NCBI RefSeq assembly: GCF_025960985.1
Contig: NZ_JAOQMX010000008.1
Location: 1-64,000 of the forward strand
DNA: 64,000 nt
DNA from: Flavobacterium psychraerolatum
GTDB lineage: Bacteria > Bacteroidota > Bacteroidia > Flavobacteriales > Flavobacteriaceae
Direction: 5' to 3'
Part shown: piece after piece, positions 19,179 to 29,540 of the stretch
How positions within the stretch are numbered: the stretch's first letter is position 1
How the letters are laid out: every line of letters starts with the position of its first letter
Notes under the pieces: generated by a model
What the model was told of the DNA's origin: nothing
The model's database searches: none
The model's input: the letters and a program-made list of their open reading frames with translations, nothing else
Translations under genes and position numbers: made by a program

Positions 19179-22100
19179 TTATTCTTCTAATCGAATGTCT
19201 AATCCTAGACCTTTCAATTCATGCATCAATACATTGAATGATTCAGGTAAACCTGGTTCTGGCATAGACTCTCCTTTTACGATAGCCTCGTAAGTTTTAG
19301 CTCTTCCAATAACATCATCTGATTTCACTGTTAAGATTTCACGAAGTGTACTAGACGCTCCATAAGCCTCAAGTGCCCAAACCTCCATCTCTCCAAAACG
19401 CTGACCTCCAAATTGAGCTTTACCACCCAATGGTTGTTGCGTAATCAATGAGTATGGTCCGATAGAACGTGCGTGCATCTTATCATCAACCATGTGTCCT
19501 AATTTTAACATATAGATCACACCTACTGTTGCTGCTTGATGGAAACGTTCTCCTGTACCACCATCATAAAGATAAGTATGTCCAAAACGAGGAATTCCAG
19601 CTTCGTCAGTCAATTCATTAATTTGGTCTAATGAAGCTCCATCAAAAATTGGAGTAGCATATTTTCTACCTAAATTTTGACCAGCCCATCCAAGTACCGT
19701 TTCATAAATTTGACCAATGTTCATACGTGAAGGTACCCCTAGTGGATTCAATACAATGTCAACAGGTGTTCCGTCTTCCAAGAAAGGCATATCTTCATGA
19801 CGAACAATACGAGCAACAATACCTTTGTTACCGTGACGTCCCGCCATTTTATCACCAACTTTCAACTTACGTTTCTTAGCAATATATACTTTAGCCAATT
19901 TCAAAATTCCAGCTGGCAATTCATCTCCAACAGTAATGGTGAATTTTTCTCTTCTAAGCGCACCTTGTAAATCGTTCAACTTAATTTTATAGTTATGAAT
20001 TAAATCATTAACCATTTTATTAGTTGCGTCATCAGCTACCCATTGACCTTTGCTTAAGTGAGCAAAATCTTCAACAGCATAAAGCATTCTTTGAGTGTAT
20101 TTTTTACCTTTTGGTAAAACTTCTTCACCCAAATCATTCATTACACCTTGCGATGTTTTTCCGTTTACAATTAAGAAAAGTTTTTCGATTAACTTGTCTT
20201 TCAATTCTGAAAACTTAACTTCAAAATCCATTTCAAGAGAACCTAAAGCATCTTTATCTTGAGTACGTTTACGTTTATCTTTTACTGCTCTTGCGAACAA
20301 TTTTTTATCCAATACAACACCATGAAGTGATGGAGAAGCTTTCAATGAAGCATCTTTCACATCTCCTGCCTTATCCCCGAAAATTGCACGAAGCAATTTC
20401 TCTTCTGGAGTAGGATCAGATTCTCCTTTTGGTGTAATTTTACCAATTAGAATATCGCCAGGTTTAACCTCTGCACCAATTCTAATCATACCGTTTTCAT
20501 CTAAATCTTTAGTAGCCTCTTCAGAAACGTTAGGAATATCATTCGTTAACTCTTCGTTACCCAATTTCGTATCTCTTACTTCTAATGAGTAATCATCTAC
20601 GTGGATTGAAGTAAAGATATCATCACGAACCACTTTTTCAGAAATAACAATCGCATCCTCAAAGTTATATCCTTTCCATGGCATAAACGCTACTTTAAGG
20701 TTACGACCTAAAGCAAGTTCACCATTTTGAGTAGCATACCCTTCAGACAATACTTGACCAGGTATAACTCTGTCCCCTTTTCTTACGATTGGTTTCAAGT
20801 TGATACTTGTTCCTTGATTGGTTTTTCTAAATTTAATTAGATTATATGTTTTATCATCTGATTCAAAACTTACCATTCTTTCTTCTTCAGAACGATCGTA
20901 TTTGATTGTGATAATATTAGCATCTACATATTCTACAGTACCATGCCCTTCAGCATTGATCAATACTCTAGAGTCAGAAGCAACTTGACGTTCAAGACCA
21001 GTACCTACAATTGGAGCTTCAGGACGTATTAATGGAACGGCCTGACGCATCATGTTAGATCCCATCAAGGCTCTATTCGCATCATCATGTTCCAAGAAAG
21101 GAATCAAAGATGCAGATATAGAAGCGATCTGGTTTGGTGCAACGTCTGTATAATGAACTTCTGATGGAGTAATTACTGGGAAATCACCTTCCTGACGTGC
21201 AATTACAAAGTCAGAAGTCATTTTTCCTGAATCATCCATTTCGATATTTGCTTGCGCAATCATCATACCTTCTTCTTCTTCAGCAGATAAGTAAATTGGA
21301 GTAGATACTAAATCAACCACACCTTCAGTTACCTTACGGTAAGGTGTTTCAATGAATCCCATCCCGTTTACTTTAGCATAAACACCTAGAGATGAAATCA
21401 AACCAATGTTTGGTCCCTCTGGAGTTTCAATAGGACACAAACGTCCGTAGTGCGTATAGTGAACATCTCGAACCTCAAAACCAGCTCTCTCTCTCGAAAG
21501 TCCACCTGGTCCTAGGGCAGATAATCTTCTCTTGTGTGTAATCTCAGCTAATGGATTCGTTTGATCCATAAATTGGGACAACTGGTTCGTACCAAAGAAA
21601 GAGTTGATAACTGATGATAATGTTTTCGCATTAATCAAATCAATTGGTGTAAACACCTCGTTATCTCTAACGTTCATTCTCTCACGAATAGTTCTCGCCA
21701 TACGTGCTAAACCAACACCGAATTGTTGAGATAATTGTTCTCCAACTGTTCTAACACGACGGTTTGATAAGTGGTCAATATCATCAATATCTGCTTTCGC
21801 ATTAATCAATTCAATTAAATACTTCACGATAGTTATGATATCTTCTTTGGTAAGCACTTGCTTCTCCATTGGGATATCCAACTGTAATTTTTTGTTCATT
21901 CTATAACGACCTACTTCACCTAAGTTGTAACGTTGGTCAGAAAAGAACAATTTATCTATAATACCACGAGCAGTTTCTTCATCAGGCGGTTCTGCGTTAC
22001 GCAATTGTCTGTAGATATGCTCAACAGCTTCTTTTTCAGAGTTTGTTGGATCTTTTTGTAACGTGTTATGGATGATGGCATAATCAGCTTGATTTGCATC

Positions 22101-22991
22101 TTCTTTATGTAACAAAATAGATTTAACGTTAGAATCGATGATTTCTTCCACATTATCTTTATCGATAATTGTATCTCTATCAAGGATTATTTCGTTACGT
22201 TCGATAGAAACTACTTCACCAGTATCTTCATCTACGAAATCTTCATGCCATGTATTTAATACACGAGCAGCCAATTTTCTACCGATATATTTTTTAAGTC
22301 CTGTTTTAGAAACTTTAATTTCTTCTGCAAGGTCAAAAATTTCAAGAATATCCTTATCTCTTTCGAAACCGATTGCACGGAATAAAGTTGTAACAGGTAA
22401 TTTTTTCTTTCTATCGATATAAGCGTACATTACACTATTAATATCTGTAGAAAATTCTATCCATGAACCTTTAAAAGGAATTACTCTGGCAGAATATAAT
22501 TTTGTACCATTTGCATGAAAAGATTGACCAAAGAAAACCCCTGGTGATCTGTGCAATTGAGAAACTACTACACGCTCTGCTCCATTGATAACAAAAGTAC
22601 CACTTGGTGTCATGTAAGGAATTGTACCAAGATAAACATCTTGAACAATAGTTTCAAAATCTTCGTGTTCTGGATCTGTACAATATAGTTTTAGCCTTGC
22701 TTTTAAGGGTACACTATGTGTTAAACCTCTTTCTATACATTCTTGAATTGTATAACGTGGTGGATCTACAAAGTAGTCAAGGAATTCCAATACAAAGTTA
22801 TTTCTTGTATCTGTAATTGGAAAATTTTCCATGAAGGTGTTATAAAGTCCTTCATTGCCTCTTTCATCAGATTTAGTTTCTAATTGAAAAAAATCTTGAA
22901 AAGATTTAACCTGAACATCAAGAAAATCTGGATATGCAGGAATATTTTTAGTAGAGGCAAAATTCAATCTTTCGGTCTGATTTGTAATCAT
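19179..22991 (-). CDS. rpoB: DNA-directed RNA polymerase subunit beta
   Basis: About 1270 residues. Rifampicin-pocket and fork-loop motifs are present ([30 protein letters not shown]), as are [16 protein letters not shown] and the C-terminal region [24 protein letters not shown] that contacts beta'. The preferred start is the ATG at 22991; one codon upstream is a TTG. It lies 270 bp after rplL with an attenuator-like hairpin between them, and upstream of rpoC. Confidence 0.97.
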   Translation of the reverse strand: MITNQTERLNFASTKNIPAYPDFLDVQVKSFQDFFQLETKSDERGNEGLYNTFMENFPITDTRNNFVLEFLDYFVDPPRYTIQECIERGLTHSVPLKARLKLYCTDPEHEDFETIVQDVYLGTIPYMTPSGTFVINGAERVVVSQLHRSPGVFFGQSFHANGTKLYSARVIPFKGSWIEFSTDINSVMYAYIDRKKKLPVTTLFRAIGFERDKDILEIFDLAEEIKVSKTGLKKYIGRKLAARVLNTWHEDFVDEDTGEVVSIERNEIILDRDTIIDKDNVEEIIDSNVKSILLHKEDANQADYAIIHNTLQKDPTNSEKEAVEHIYRQLRNAEPPDEETARGIIDKLFFSDQRYNLGEVGRYRMNKKLQLDIPMEKQVLTKEDIITIVKYLIELINAKADIDDIDHLSNRRVRTVGEQLSQQFGVGLARMARTIRERMNVRDNEVFTPIDLINAKTLSSVINSFFGTNQLSQFMDQTNPLAEITHKRRLSALGPGGLSRERAGFEVRDVHYTHYGRLCPIETPEGPNIGLISSLGVYAKVNGMGFIETPYRKVTEGVVDLVSTPIYLSAEEEEGMMIAQANIEMDDSGKMTSDFVIARQEGDFPVITPSEVHYTDVAPNQIASISASLIPFLEHDDANRALMGSNMMRQAVPLIRPEAPIVGTGLERQVASDSRVLINAEGHGTVEYVDANIITIKYDRSEEERMVSFESDDKTYNLIKFRKTNQGTSINLKPIVRKGDRVIPGQVLSEGYATQNGELALGRNLKVAFMPWKGYNFEDAIVISEKVVRDDIFTSIHVDDYSLEVRDTKLGNEELTNDIPNVSEEATKDLDENGMIRIGAEVKPGDILIGKITPKGESDPTPEEKLLRAIFGDKAGDVKDASLKASPSLHGVVLDKKLFARAVKDKRKRTQDKDALGSLEMDFEVKFSELKDKLIEKLFLIVNGKTSQGVMNDLGEEVLPKGKKYTQRMLYAVEDFAHLSKGQWVADDATNKMVNDLIHNYKIKLNDLQGALRREKFTITVGDELPAGILKLAKVYIAKKRKLKVGDKMAGRHGNKGIVARIVRHEDMPFLEDGTPVDIVLNPLGVPSRMNIGQIYETVLGWAGQNLGRKYATPIFDGASLDQINELTDEAGIPRFGHTYLYDGGTGERFHQAATVGVIYMLKLGHMVDDKMHARSIGPYSLITQQPLGGKAQFGGQRFGEMEVWALEAYGASSTLREILTVKSDDVIGRAKTYEAIVKGESMPEPGLPESFNVLMHELKGLGLDIRLEE

Positions 22992-23205
22992 CAATGGACA
23001 AAATTTTGATTATAAAAGTAATTGTTTTGTACAAAATAAATATTTTATACTTTTCTTTTACAGCCATTACATCTTTAAAAATCAATTTAGGATAACTACT
23101 TTCTTATTATCTGTTAATTTTTTTTCCTCGTAATGGGTAAAATGAATTTAATATCAAAAGCTATTATATAATAATACAATCTAGGCTTTTGTTATACGAA
23201 AAAAT

Positions 23206-23244
23206 GGTTTAGGTCTTTAGGTGATTAAACCCAAGACCTAAACC
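23206..23244 (-). terminator. Attenuator/terminator between rplL and rpoB
   Basis: Perfect 12-bp stem GGTTTAGGTCTT / AAGACCTAAACC with a 15-nt loop, followed on the minus strand by ATTTTTT. It lies 22 bp beyond rplL and about 210 bp before rpoB. The position is analogous to the rplL-rpoB attenuator known in enterobacteria, which lowers polymerase expression relative to ribosomal proteins. Confidence 0.8.
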
Positions 23245-23266
23245 TTATTTTTTAAACCTAGTTTAA

Positions 23267-23635
23267 CTATTTAAGTTCAACTACAGCTCCAGCTTCTTCT
23301 AAAGATTTTTTCAAAGCTTCAGCTTCGTCTTTAGTTACACCTTCTTTAACGTTACTTGGAGCGCTATCAACTACATCTTTAGCTTCTTTCAAACCTAAAC
23401 CTGTAAGTTCTTTTACCATTTTCACAACAGCTAATTTAGAAGCACCAGCTTCTTTCAATACAACTGTAAATTCAGTTTGAACTTCTTCAGCAGCTTCTCC
23501 ACCACCTGCAGAAACTACTACAGCTGCAGCAGCTGGTTCGATTCCGTACTCATCTTTTAATATTGTTGCTAATTCGTTAACTTCTTTAACAGTTAAGTTA
23601 ACTAATTGTTCTGCGAATTGTTTCAAATCTGCCAT
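23267..23635 (-). CDS. rplL: 50S ribosomal protein L7/L12
   Basis: Acidic stalk protein of 122 residues. The N-terminal dimerisation helix ([21 protein letters not shown]) is followed by an Ala-rich hinge ([15 protein letters not shown]) and the C-terminal globular domain that binds translational GTPases ([19 protein letters not shown]). It lies 91 bp after rplJ and is followed by the attenuator before rpoB. Confidence 0.97.
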   Translation of the reverse strand: MADLKQFAEQLVNLTVKEVNELATILKDEYGIEPAAAAVVVSAGGGEAAEEVQTEFTVVLKEAGASKLAVVKMVKELTGLGLKEAKDVVDSAPSNVKEGVTKDEAEALKKSLEEAGAVVELK

Positions 23636-23726
23636 TTTTTCTATCGTTTTAAAATGATTTGTAAAATTATATTTTGTTTATTGTGCGCTTATTTAATAAT
23701 ATAAACAGAGAGAATCTCTATAAATA

Positions 23727-24245
23727 TTAAGCTTCTTCAGCCTGAACTTCTTCAGCTTGCTCTTCTCCAGCGAATTTGTTTTGAAGTGCAGCGATAACTC
23801 TTTGAGCTGGTGATTGAAGTAATCCAATAAGTTCTCCAAGTAATTCTTCTTTAGATTTAATTGTAGCCAACATATCTAATTGGTCGTCTCCAATATAAAC
23901 TTCAGCATTCACATAAGCACCTTTTAAAACTGGCTTACCTGATTTTTTACGGAAATCCTTAATGATTTTACCTGGAGCATTAGCTACATCTGAAATAAAG
24001 ATAGCTGAATTCCCTACCAATACAGAAGGTAATTCACCATAACTATTTTCAGAAGTTTCCATTGCTTTTGCAAGTAATGTATTTTTTACAACTTCTAATT
24101 TAATACCTGCTTTATAACAAGCTCTTCTCAAGTTTGAAGTAGTTTCTGCATTTAATCCAGAAATATCTGCTACATAAACAATATTTGTACCAGCTAACTG
24201 TGCAGTTAATTCTTCAATCGCGATTGATTTTTCTTCTCTAGTCAT
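23727..24245 (-). CDS. rplJ: 50S ribosomal protein L10
   Basis: Stalk base protein of 172 residues that anchors L7/L12 dimers on 23S rRNA. Its N-terminal part shows the L10 pattern (REEKSIAIEELTAQL, then RRACYKAGIKLEVVKNTLL). The last residues are Glu/Ala rich (AGEEQAEEVQAEEA), a lineage-specific tail. It lies 22 bp after rplA. In other bacteria the L10-L7/L12 complex represses this part of the operon by binding the rplJ leader; I did not identify such a site here. Confidence 0.96.
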   Translation of the reverse strand: MTREEKSIAIEELTAQLAGTNIVYVADISGLNAETTSNLRRACYKAGIKLEVVKNTLLAKAMETSENSYGELPSVLVGNSAIFISDVANAPGKIIKDFRKKSGKPVLKGAYVNAEVYIGDDQLDMLATIKSKEELLGELIGLLQSPAQRVIAALQNKFAGEEQAEEVQAEEA

Positions 24246-24267
24246 ACTAAAAATTATTAACTACCAA

Positions 24268-24957
24268 TTATACTGCTTTAGGATCCAACGCAATTGCTGG
24301 ACTCATAGTGCTTGTAAGGTGCATACCTTTAATGTAGGTACCTTTAGCAGCAGTTGGCTTAAGTTTGATTAATGTTTGAATAATTTCGTGTGCATTGTCA
24401 TAAATTTGCTCAGCTCCAAAAGAAACTTTACCAATTCCTGCATGTACGATTCCAGTTTTATCAACTTTAAAGTCGATTTTACCAGCTTTCACCTCTGCAA
24501 CAGCTTTAGCAACATCCATTGTTACTGTACCTGTTTTAGGGTTAGGCATTAAACCTCTAGGTCCTAAAATACGACCTAATGGACCTAATTTACCCATAAC
24601 TGCTGGCATAGTGATGATAACATCAACATCTGTCCAACCGTCTTTTATCTTTTGTAAATAGTCATCAAGACCAACATAGTCTGCACCAGCTGCCAAAGCT
24701 TCCGCTTCTTTATCTGGAGTAACCAATGCTAATACTTTTACATCTTTACCAGTACCATGAGGTAATGTTACTACACCTCTTACCATTTGATTCGCTTTTC
24801 TTGGATCTACACCCAATCTAATTGCGATATCAACAGACTCATCAAATTTTGCAGAAGCAAGAACTTTAATCAATGCAGATGCATCTTTTAAAGAATATAA
24901 CTTGTTCTTATCAATTTTTGAAGCAGCCTCTTTTTGCTTTTTTGTCAATTTTGCCAT
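24268..24957 (-). CDS. rplA: 50S ribosomal protein L1
   Basis: L1 stalk protein of 229 residues. Family motifs are [40 protein letters not shown] and the C-terminal [11 protein letters not shown]. It begins 13 bp after rplK on the same strand, so the two are almost certainly co-transcribed, as in most bacteria. In E. coli L1 represses its own operon at the rplK leader. Confidence 0.97.
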   Translation of the reverse strand: MAKLTKKQKEAASKIDKNKLYSLKDASALIKVLASAKFDESVDIAIRLGVDPRKANQMVRGVVTLPHGTGKDVKVLALVTPDKEAEALAAGADYVGLDDYLQKIKDGWTDVDVIITMPAVMGKLGPLGRILGPRGLMPNPKTGTVTMDVAKAVAEVKAGKIDFKVDKTGIVHAGIGKVSFGAEQIYDNAHEIIQTLIKLKPTAAKGTYIKGMHLTSTMSPAIALDPKAV

Positions 24958-24970
24958 GTCTTTCTCTTAA

Positions 24971-25408
24971 TTAAAAAGGAGCGTCTCCTGATACAGTTAT
25001 ACCCATAGATCTAGCTGTTCCAGCAATCATACTCATCGCAGCTTCCATTGTGAAAGCATTTAAATCTTGCATCTTGTCTTCAGCAATAGCTCTAATTTGT
25101 TCCCAAGTAACACTAGCTACTTTTTTACGATTAGGCTCACCTGAACCAGATTTTAGCTTTGCAGCTTCCAACAATTGAACTGCTGCAGGAGGAGTTTTAA
25201 CGACAAAATCAAATGATTTGTCTTTATACACAGTAATTTGTACTGGGCATATTTTGCCAGGTTTATCTTGTGTTCTAGCATTAAACTGCTTACAGAACTC
25301 CATGATGTTTACCCCAGCAGCTCCTAAAGCAGGTCCAACCGGTGGCGATGGATTCGCAGCACCTCCCTTAACTTGTAGTTTAACTACCTTACTAATTTCT
25401 TTAGCCAT
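24971..25408 (-). CDS. rplK: 50S ribosomal protein L11
   Basis: GTPase-centre protein of 145 residues. The N-terminal domain carries the Gly/Pro-rich motif [20 protein letters not shown]; the rRNA-binding C-terminal domain ends in [13 protein letters not shown]. Both are diagnostic. It follows nusG by 66 bp and precedes rplA. Confidence 0.97.
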   Translation of the reverse strand: MAKEISKVVKLQVKGGAANPSPPVGPALGAAGVNIMEFCKQFNARTQDKPGKICPVQITVYKDKSFDFVVKTPPAAVQLLEAAKLKSGSGEPNRKKVASVTWEQIRAIAEDKMQDLNAFTMEAAMSMIAGTARSMGITVSGDAPF

Positions 25409-25474
25409 TTTTTAAAAATTTAACATAACAAATTGTGGAAGCAATTGTTATGATTTATTATAGTGTAACAAAAA

Positions 25475-26026
25475 TTATACTTTTTCAACTTGCATAAAAC
25501 TCAATTCTAATGGAGTTTTTCTTCCAAAAATCTTAACCATTACTTCAAGTTTACGCTTTTCATCATTAATTTTCTCAACAGTACCGTTGAAACCATTAAA
25601 TGGACCATCAATAACTTTGATTGTTTCTCCTAGAGTGAAAGGAATTGCATGATTATCAGTATTAACTGCTAACTCATCTACTTTCCCTAACATTCTATTT
25701 ACCTCTGAAATTCTTAATGGAACTGGCTCACCTCCTTTAGTTTCACCTAAAAAACCAATTACAGATGTAATAGATTTAATAATATGAGGAACCTCACCTA
25801 CTAGATTTGCTTCAATCATTACATAACCAGGAAAGTAAACTTTTTCTTTTACCAACTTCTTTCCGTCCTTTACAGTAACTACTTTTTCAGTAGGAACAAG
25901 AACTTGAGAAACATAATCTTCCATCCCTAATCTAGTGATTTCAGTTTCGATATAAGCTTTCACTTTATTCTCTTGCCCACTTACCGCTCTAACGACATAC
26001 CATTTTCTTAAATTATTCTCTGCCAT
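25475..26026 (-). CDS. nusG: Transcription termination/antitermination protein NusG
   Basis: NusG of 183 residues. The NGN domain (KWYVVRAVSGQENKVKAYIE, then PGYVMIEANL) binds the RNA polymerase clamp, and a C-terminal KOW domain (IKVIDGPFNGFNGTVEKIN) contacts Rho or ribosomal protein S10. It follows secE by 8 bp, a conserved pairing. Confidence 0.97.
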   Translation of the reverse strand: MAENNLRKWYVVRAVSGQENKVKAYIETEITRLGMEDYVSQVLVPTEKVVTVKDGKKLVKEKVYFPGYVMIEANLVGEVPHIIKSITSVIGFLGETKGGEPVPLRISEVNRMLGKVDELAVNTDNHAIPFTLGETIKVIDGPFNGFNGTVEKINDEKRKLEVMVKIFGRKTPLELSFMQVEKV

Positions 26027-26034
26027 GTCAAATA

Positions 26035-26232
26035 TTAAGCTTTAATCCAATTAAAAAATCCTGCTAATGCTTTTGCAAAAACTTCATCTACTCCCCATGT
26101 CGCCAAGGCAAACAATACTGAAAAAACAGCCACCACAATAGTTAGTCGCTGCACCTCAGCCCATTCCGGCCAAGTTACATTTGATTTTAATTCTTCAAAT
26201 GCTTCTGAAATGTAATTAACAATTTTTGCCAT
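26035..26232 (-). CDS. secE: Preprotein translocase subunit SecE
   Basis: Single-membrane-span SecE of 65 residues, the short form. An amphipathic cytoplasmic helix (EAFEELKSNVTWPEWAEVQR) with the conserved VTWP motif is followed by one membrane segment (TIVVAVFSVLFALATWGVDEVF). It belongs to the SecYEG channel. It lies between tRNA-Trp and nusG. Confidence 0.96.
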   Translation of the reverse strand: MAKIVNYISEAFEELKSNVTWPEWAEVQRLTIVVAVFSVLFALATWGVDEVFAKALAGFFNWIKA

Positions 26233-26252
26233 TAGATCTAATTTTTTTATAG

Positions 26253-26323
26253 CACGGGCGGAGGGATTCGAACCCCCATCAACGGTTTTGGAGACCGCTA
26301 TTCTACCCTTGAACTACGCCCGT
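26253..26323 (-). tRNA. tRNA-Trp (CCA)
   Basis: Cloverleaf with acceptor stem ACGGGCG/CGCCCGT, G discriminator, anticodon loop CTCCAAA (anticodon CCA) and T-arm GGGGGTTCGAATCCCTC. CCA is not encoded. It sits between tuf and secE, a conserved arrangement. Confidence 0.95.
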
Positions 26324-26328
26324 AGAAT

Positions 26329-26360
26329 TAACCAGCAACAACATAAGAAGTTGCTGGTTA
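26329..26360 (-). other. Hairpin between tuf and tRNA-Trp
   Basis: Perfect stem TAACCAGCAAC / GTTGCTGGTTA around a 10-nt loop, 16 bp after the tuf stop and 5 bp before the tRNA. There is no T-run, so it may be a processing signal or a weak terminator. Confidence 0.6.
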
Positions 26361-26376
26361 TATAATTTAATTTGAA

Positions 26377-27564
26377 TTATGCTACAATCTCAGTTACCTG
26401 ACCTGCACCTACAGTTCTACCACCTTCACGGATAGCGAAACGTAATCCAACATTCATTGCGATTGGGCTTAACAAAGCAACATTGATTGTTAAGTTATCT
26501 CCTGGCATTACCATCTCTACACCTTCTGGCAAAGTAATAACTCCTGTTACGTCAGTTGTACGTACGTAGAACTGTGGACGGTAGTTGTTATGGAATGGAG
26601 TATGACGTCCACCTTCTTCTTTTTTCAAGATATAAACCTCAGCTTTAAAAGTATTGTGTGGTTTTACTGAACCTGGCTTAATAATAACCATACCTCTTTT
26701 GATATCAGCTTTATCAATACCTCTTAACAATAACCCAACGTTATCTCCTGCTTCACCTCTATCAAGGATCTTACGGAACATCTCAACTCCTGTAATAGTA
26801 GAAGTTAATTTTCCAGCTCCCATACCGATGATTTCAACTGGATCTCCAGTATTAGCAATACCTGTTTCGATACGACCTGTAGCAACAGTTCCACGACCAG
26901 TAATTGTAAATGAATCCTCAACTGGCATCAAGAAAGGTTTTTCAGTATCACGTACTGGCTCTTCGATCCAAGCATCAACAGCTTCCATCAATTCAAGAAT
27001 TTTCGGTACCCATGCAGCATCATTATTCAATCCACCTAAAGCAGATCCTTGAACAACTGGACAGTTATCACCATCATATTCATAGAAAGACAATAAGTCT
27101 CTGATTTCCATTTCAACAAGTTCCAATAATTCTTCATCATCAACCATATCCACTTTGTTCATGAATACAACCATTCTAGGAATACCTACTTGACGACCTA
27201 ATAGGATATGCTCACGAGTTTGTGGCATTGGCCCATCAGTTGCAGCAACTACAAGGATAGCACCATCCATTTGAGCAGCACCAGTAACCATGTTTTTTAC
27301 GTAATCGGCGTGACCTGGACAGTCAACGTGAGCGTAATGACGATTAGCTGTTTCATACTCTACGTGAGATGTATTAATTGTAATACCTCTTTCTTTTTCT
27401 TCAGGAGCATTATCAATTTGATCAAAAGATTTCGCTTGACAGTAACCAGCATCAGATAACACTTTAGTTATTGCAGCAGTTAATGTAGTTTTTCCGTGAT
27501 CTACGTGTCCGATTGTACCAATATTTAAGTGTGGTTTCGAACGGTTAAAGGTTTCTTTTGCCAT
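26377..27564 (-). CDS. tuf: Elongation factor Tu
   Basis: EF-Tu of 395 residues that delivers aminoacyl-tRNA to the ribosome. G motifs are [10 protein letters not shown] (G1), [12 protein letters not shown] (switch I), [12 protein letters not shown] (G3) and NKVDMVDD (G4). Domains II and III are complete. The gene is flanked by tRNA genes on both sides (Thr-GGT upstream, Trp downstream), as in the tufB-type locus of many bacteria. Confidence 0.98.
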   Translation of the reverse strand: MAKETFNRSKPHLNIGTIGHVDHGKTTLTAAITKVLSDAGYCQAKSFDQIDNAPEEKERGITINTSHVEYETANRHYAHVDCPGHADYVKNMVTGAAQMDGAILVVAATDGPMPQTREHILLGRQVGIPRMVVFMNKVDMVDDEELLELVEMEIRDLLSFYEYDGDNCPVVQGSALGGLNNDAAWVPKILELMEAVDAWIEEPVRDTEKPFLMPVEDSFTITGRGTVATGRIETGIANTGDPVEIIGMGAGKLTSTITGVEMFRKILDRGEAGDNVGLLLRGIDKADIKRGMVIIKPGSVKPHNTFKAEVYILKKEEGGRHTPFHNNYRPQFYVRTTDVTGVITLPEGVEMVMPGDNLTINVALLSPIAMNVGLRFAIREGGRTVGAGQVTEIVA

Positions 27565-27617
27565 TTTACTTAGATTTTAATCTTTATTAATTTATTAGTG
27601 TTCAAAATTTTTTATTG

Positions 27618-27689
27618 AGCCAACTACGGGAATTGAACCCGTGACCTCTTCCTTACCAAGGAAGCACTCTACCTCTGAGCTAAGTCGGC
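27618..27689 (-). tRNA. tRNA-Thr (GGT)
   Basis: Acceptor stem GCCGACT/AGTTGGC with a G-U pair, anticodon stem CTTCC/GGAAG and loop TTGGTAA (anticodon GGT). It lies 53 bp upstream of the tuf start. Confidence 0.94.
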
Positions 27690-27752
27690 AGAGAAATCTC
27701 TTTTTCAAGCTTAAAGTAACATAATCAACTTTAAACTCAAAACTTTCTTTCG

Positions 27753-27833
27753 TGGGGAGAGCAGGATTCGAACCTGCGAAGTTCACACAGCAGATTTACA
27801 GTCTGCCCTCGTTGGCCGCTTGAGTATCTCCCC
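27753..27833 (-). tRNA. tRNA-Tyr (GTA)
   Basis: Class II tRNA with a long variable arm. Acceptor stem GGGGAGA/TCTCCCC, anticodon loop CTGTAAA (GTA), T-arm GCAGGTTCGAATCCTGC, A discriminator. About 81 nt. Confidence 0.94.
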
Positions 27834-27879
27834 TCTTTTTTATCTTATTACAATCTTTCAAAAACCTCAGTTTCATTAG

Positions 27880-27953
27880 AGCCGGCGGAGGGACTCGAAC
27901 CCACGACCTGCTGATTACAAATCAGCTGCTCTAGCCAACTGAGCTACGCTGGC
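27880..27953 (-). tRNA. tRNA-Thr (TGT)
   Basis: Acceptor stem GCCAGCG/CGCCGGC with a wobble pair, anticodon stem GCTGA/TCAGC and loop TTTGTAA (anticodon TGT). It is the first gene of the tRNA-tuf cluster. Confidence 0.94.
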
Positions 27954-27966
27954 AATTCAATAAAAA

Positions 27967-27988
27967 AGTCCGCTATTTCTAACGGACT
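27967..27988 (-). terminator. Terminator after hpf, before the tRNA cluster
   Basis: Stem AGTCCG / CGGACT with a 10-nt loop, followed on the minus strand by six T residues. It closes the xerC-hpf unit. Confidence 0.75.
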
Positions 27989-27989
27989 G

Positions 27990-27997
27990 CAAATGTA
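27990..27997 (-). promoter_or_regulatory. Candidate -7 box of the tRNA-tuf operon
   Basis: Minus-strand TACATTTG matches TAnnTTTG exactly and lies 36 bp before tRNA-Thr(TGT). The -33 position reads TTT and not TTG. The box abuts the terminator stem of the upstream gene. Confidence 0.45.
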
Positions 27998-28044
27998 TAG
28001 ATTTTATCTCTGAATTAAAACATTTTTTTTAATAAATTTTCAAA

Positions 28045-28347
28045 TTATGCTTGACTTCGTGTTTTTTCCTTCGTTTTAACTAGTAAACGCCCCAAAGAAC
28101 CTGACGAAAGATCTATCGCCTCCTCAAAAGACTTACATTGTTTCTTTACCAAAAATTCATTGCCAGGTACATTTACCTTCAGCTCAACAATTTTATTTTC
28201 TTTATCACTAGTCTTAACGACTTTCAAATAAACATCAGAAGAAACTACTTTACCATAATATCGCTCCAACTTATCCATTCGCTCTTGAACAAAATTAACT
28301 AATTTTCCATCAACATTAAAGTTGACTGCATGAATACTTACCTTCAT
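28045..28347 (-). CDS. Ribosome hibernation-promoting factor, short HPF/RaiA family
   Basis: A 100-residue ribosome-associated protein of the HPF/RaiA type. It shows the beta-alpha-beta pattern KVSIHAVNFNVDGKLVNFVQERMDKLERYYG and a basic second helix (FEEAIDLSSGSLGRLLVKTKEKTR). It lacks the long C-terminal dimerisation domain, so it is the short form, which acts in 30S/70S inactivation. The ATG at 28347 is preferred; a TTG lies two codons upstream. It follows the xerC-like gene by 26 bp and probably shares its transcript. Confidence 0.88.
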   Translation of the reverse strand: MKVSIHAVNFNVDGKLVNFVQERMDKLERYYGKVVSSDVYLKVVKTSDKENKIVELKVNVPGNEFLVKKQCKSFEEAIDLSSGSLGRLLVKTKEKTRSQA

Positions 28348-28373
28348 AATCAAAACTTATTTAATAGTTAAAC

Positions 28374-29276
28374 TTAAAATTGCTCTTTATTCCTTGGGTG
28401 CGATTTCTGATACACTTTTTGAAGCTCTGATAAGCTACTATGTGTATACACCTGAGTCGACGCCAAACTAGAATGCCCTAACAATTCTTTTACTGAATTC
28501 AAATCTGCTCCATTATTCAATAAATGAGTAGCAAAGGTATGTCTTAACACATGAGGACTCTTTTTTACCTTCTCTGAAGCTTGACTAAAATACGAATTTA
28601 TCAACCGATAGACAAGTGAATTATTCAACTTTTCTCCTTTTTTTGTTAGAAAAAAATAATCACCCTCTACAACCTCTCCCAAGCACATCCTTTCCTGCTT
28701 ATACCGCTCCAAAGACTCCTTAACAGCAGGCAGAATCGGAACCAACCGCTCTTTATTACGCTTACCAAGCACCTTAAGCGTATTATTCAACAAGTCGACA
28801 TCTACACACTTTAACTGAATCAATTCTGCCCTACGCATTCCTGTCGCATAAAACAATTCTACTATCGTATAGTCGCGGATACCTTCAAAACCCGTCCCCA
28901 CCTCCATACCCTCCAATACAGCATTCATTTCTTTCTCAGAAAACGGAATCTGCAACGTCTTAGGAACTTTCAATGATTTATGTTTTAACATAGGGCTCAC
29001 CTCTATCTGTTTTGTCTTTAACAAAAAACGATAGAAAGCCTTAAGCGAAGCCGTTTTTCTATTCACAGTAATCACCGACAAACCCTCCTCTACCAACGAC
29101 ACGATCCAAGATCGAATTTGACTATAATTAACCAAATCAATACTATCCTGCTCAAAATTCATACAATTAAAAACTTTGAAATTTAGTAAATCAGCCTCAT
29201 ATGCCATCAAGGTATGAATAGAATAATTCTTCTCTTTCTGTAAATAATCCTTAAAAGCGATGATAGTTGCATCCAT
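28374..29276 (-). CDS. Tyrosine recombinase, XerC/XerD family
   Basis: Site-specific recombinase of 300 residues, the usual size of a Xer protein. The N-terminal SAM-like core-binding domain (FKDYLQKEKNYSIHTLMAYE) precedes a catalytic domain with Arg in ATGMRRAELIQL, the Lys of the beta-hairpin (LGKRNKERLVP), His-x-x-Arg in HVLRHTFATHLL, His in LGHSS and the nucleophile Tyr in TQVYTH. All catalytic residues are present. No integron or phage genes surround it, and the hpf neighbour is usual in Flavobacteria, so a chromosome-dimer resolution role (XerC) is likely. Confidence 0.9.
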   Translation of the reverse strand: MDATIIAFKDYLQKEKNYSIHTLMAYEADLLNFKVFNCMNFEQDSIDLVNYSQIRSWIVSLVEEGLSVITVNRKTASLKAFYRFLLKTKQIEVSPMLKHKSLKVPKTLQIPFSEKEMNAVLEGMEVGTGFEGIRDYTIVELFYATGMRRAELIQLKCVDVDLLNNTLKVLGKRNKERLVPILPAVKESLERYKQERMCLGEVVEGDYFFLTKKGEKLNNSLVYRLINSYFSQASEKVKKSPHVLRHTFATHLLNNGADLNSVKELLGHSSLASTQVYTHSSLSELQKVYQKSHPRNKEQF

Positions 29277-29483
29277 AAAAATAAAAAAAACCATTAATAC
29301 CCAAAGTTACTAAACTTTAGACATTAACAGTAACTATCCAAAATAACATATACTGTTATTTTTTTTATCAATAAAAACATTCACAAACTCATACAAAATA
29401 AATACCAACCTAATGCACTTACTATCAACAACCAACGAGAGAACTAACTAAAGAAAGAAGAGAGAAAAAATAGAAACAAAAAA

Positions 29484-29515
29484 AATAGCATTGAAGTTAA
29501 AACCTCAATGCTATT
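29484..29515 (-). terminator. Terminator after rpsU
   Basis: Stem AATAGCATTGA / TCAATGCTATT extended by GTT/AAC with one mismatch, followed by eight T residues on the minus strand. Confidence 0.88.
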
Positions 29516-29540
29516 CTTATTTATTTCTATCAAGAAACTA

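Noticed and set aside
27595-27786. Minus-strand open frame of 63 codons upstream of tuf
   Set aside because: It runs through two tRNA genes; the tRNA folds explain the sequence.
28374-29276. Phage or integron integrase
   Set aside because: No attachment site, phage gene or cassette array nearby; size and hpf neighbour fit a housekeeping Xer recombinase.
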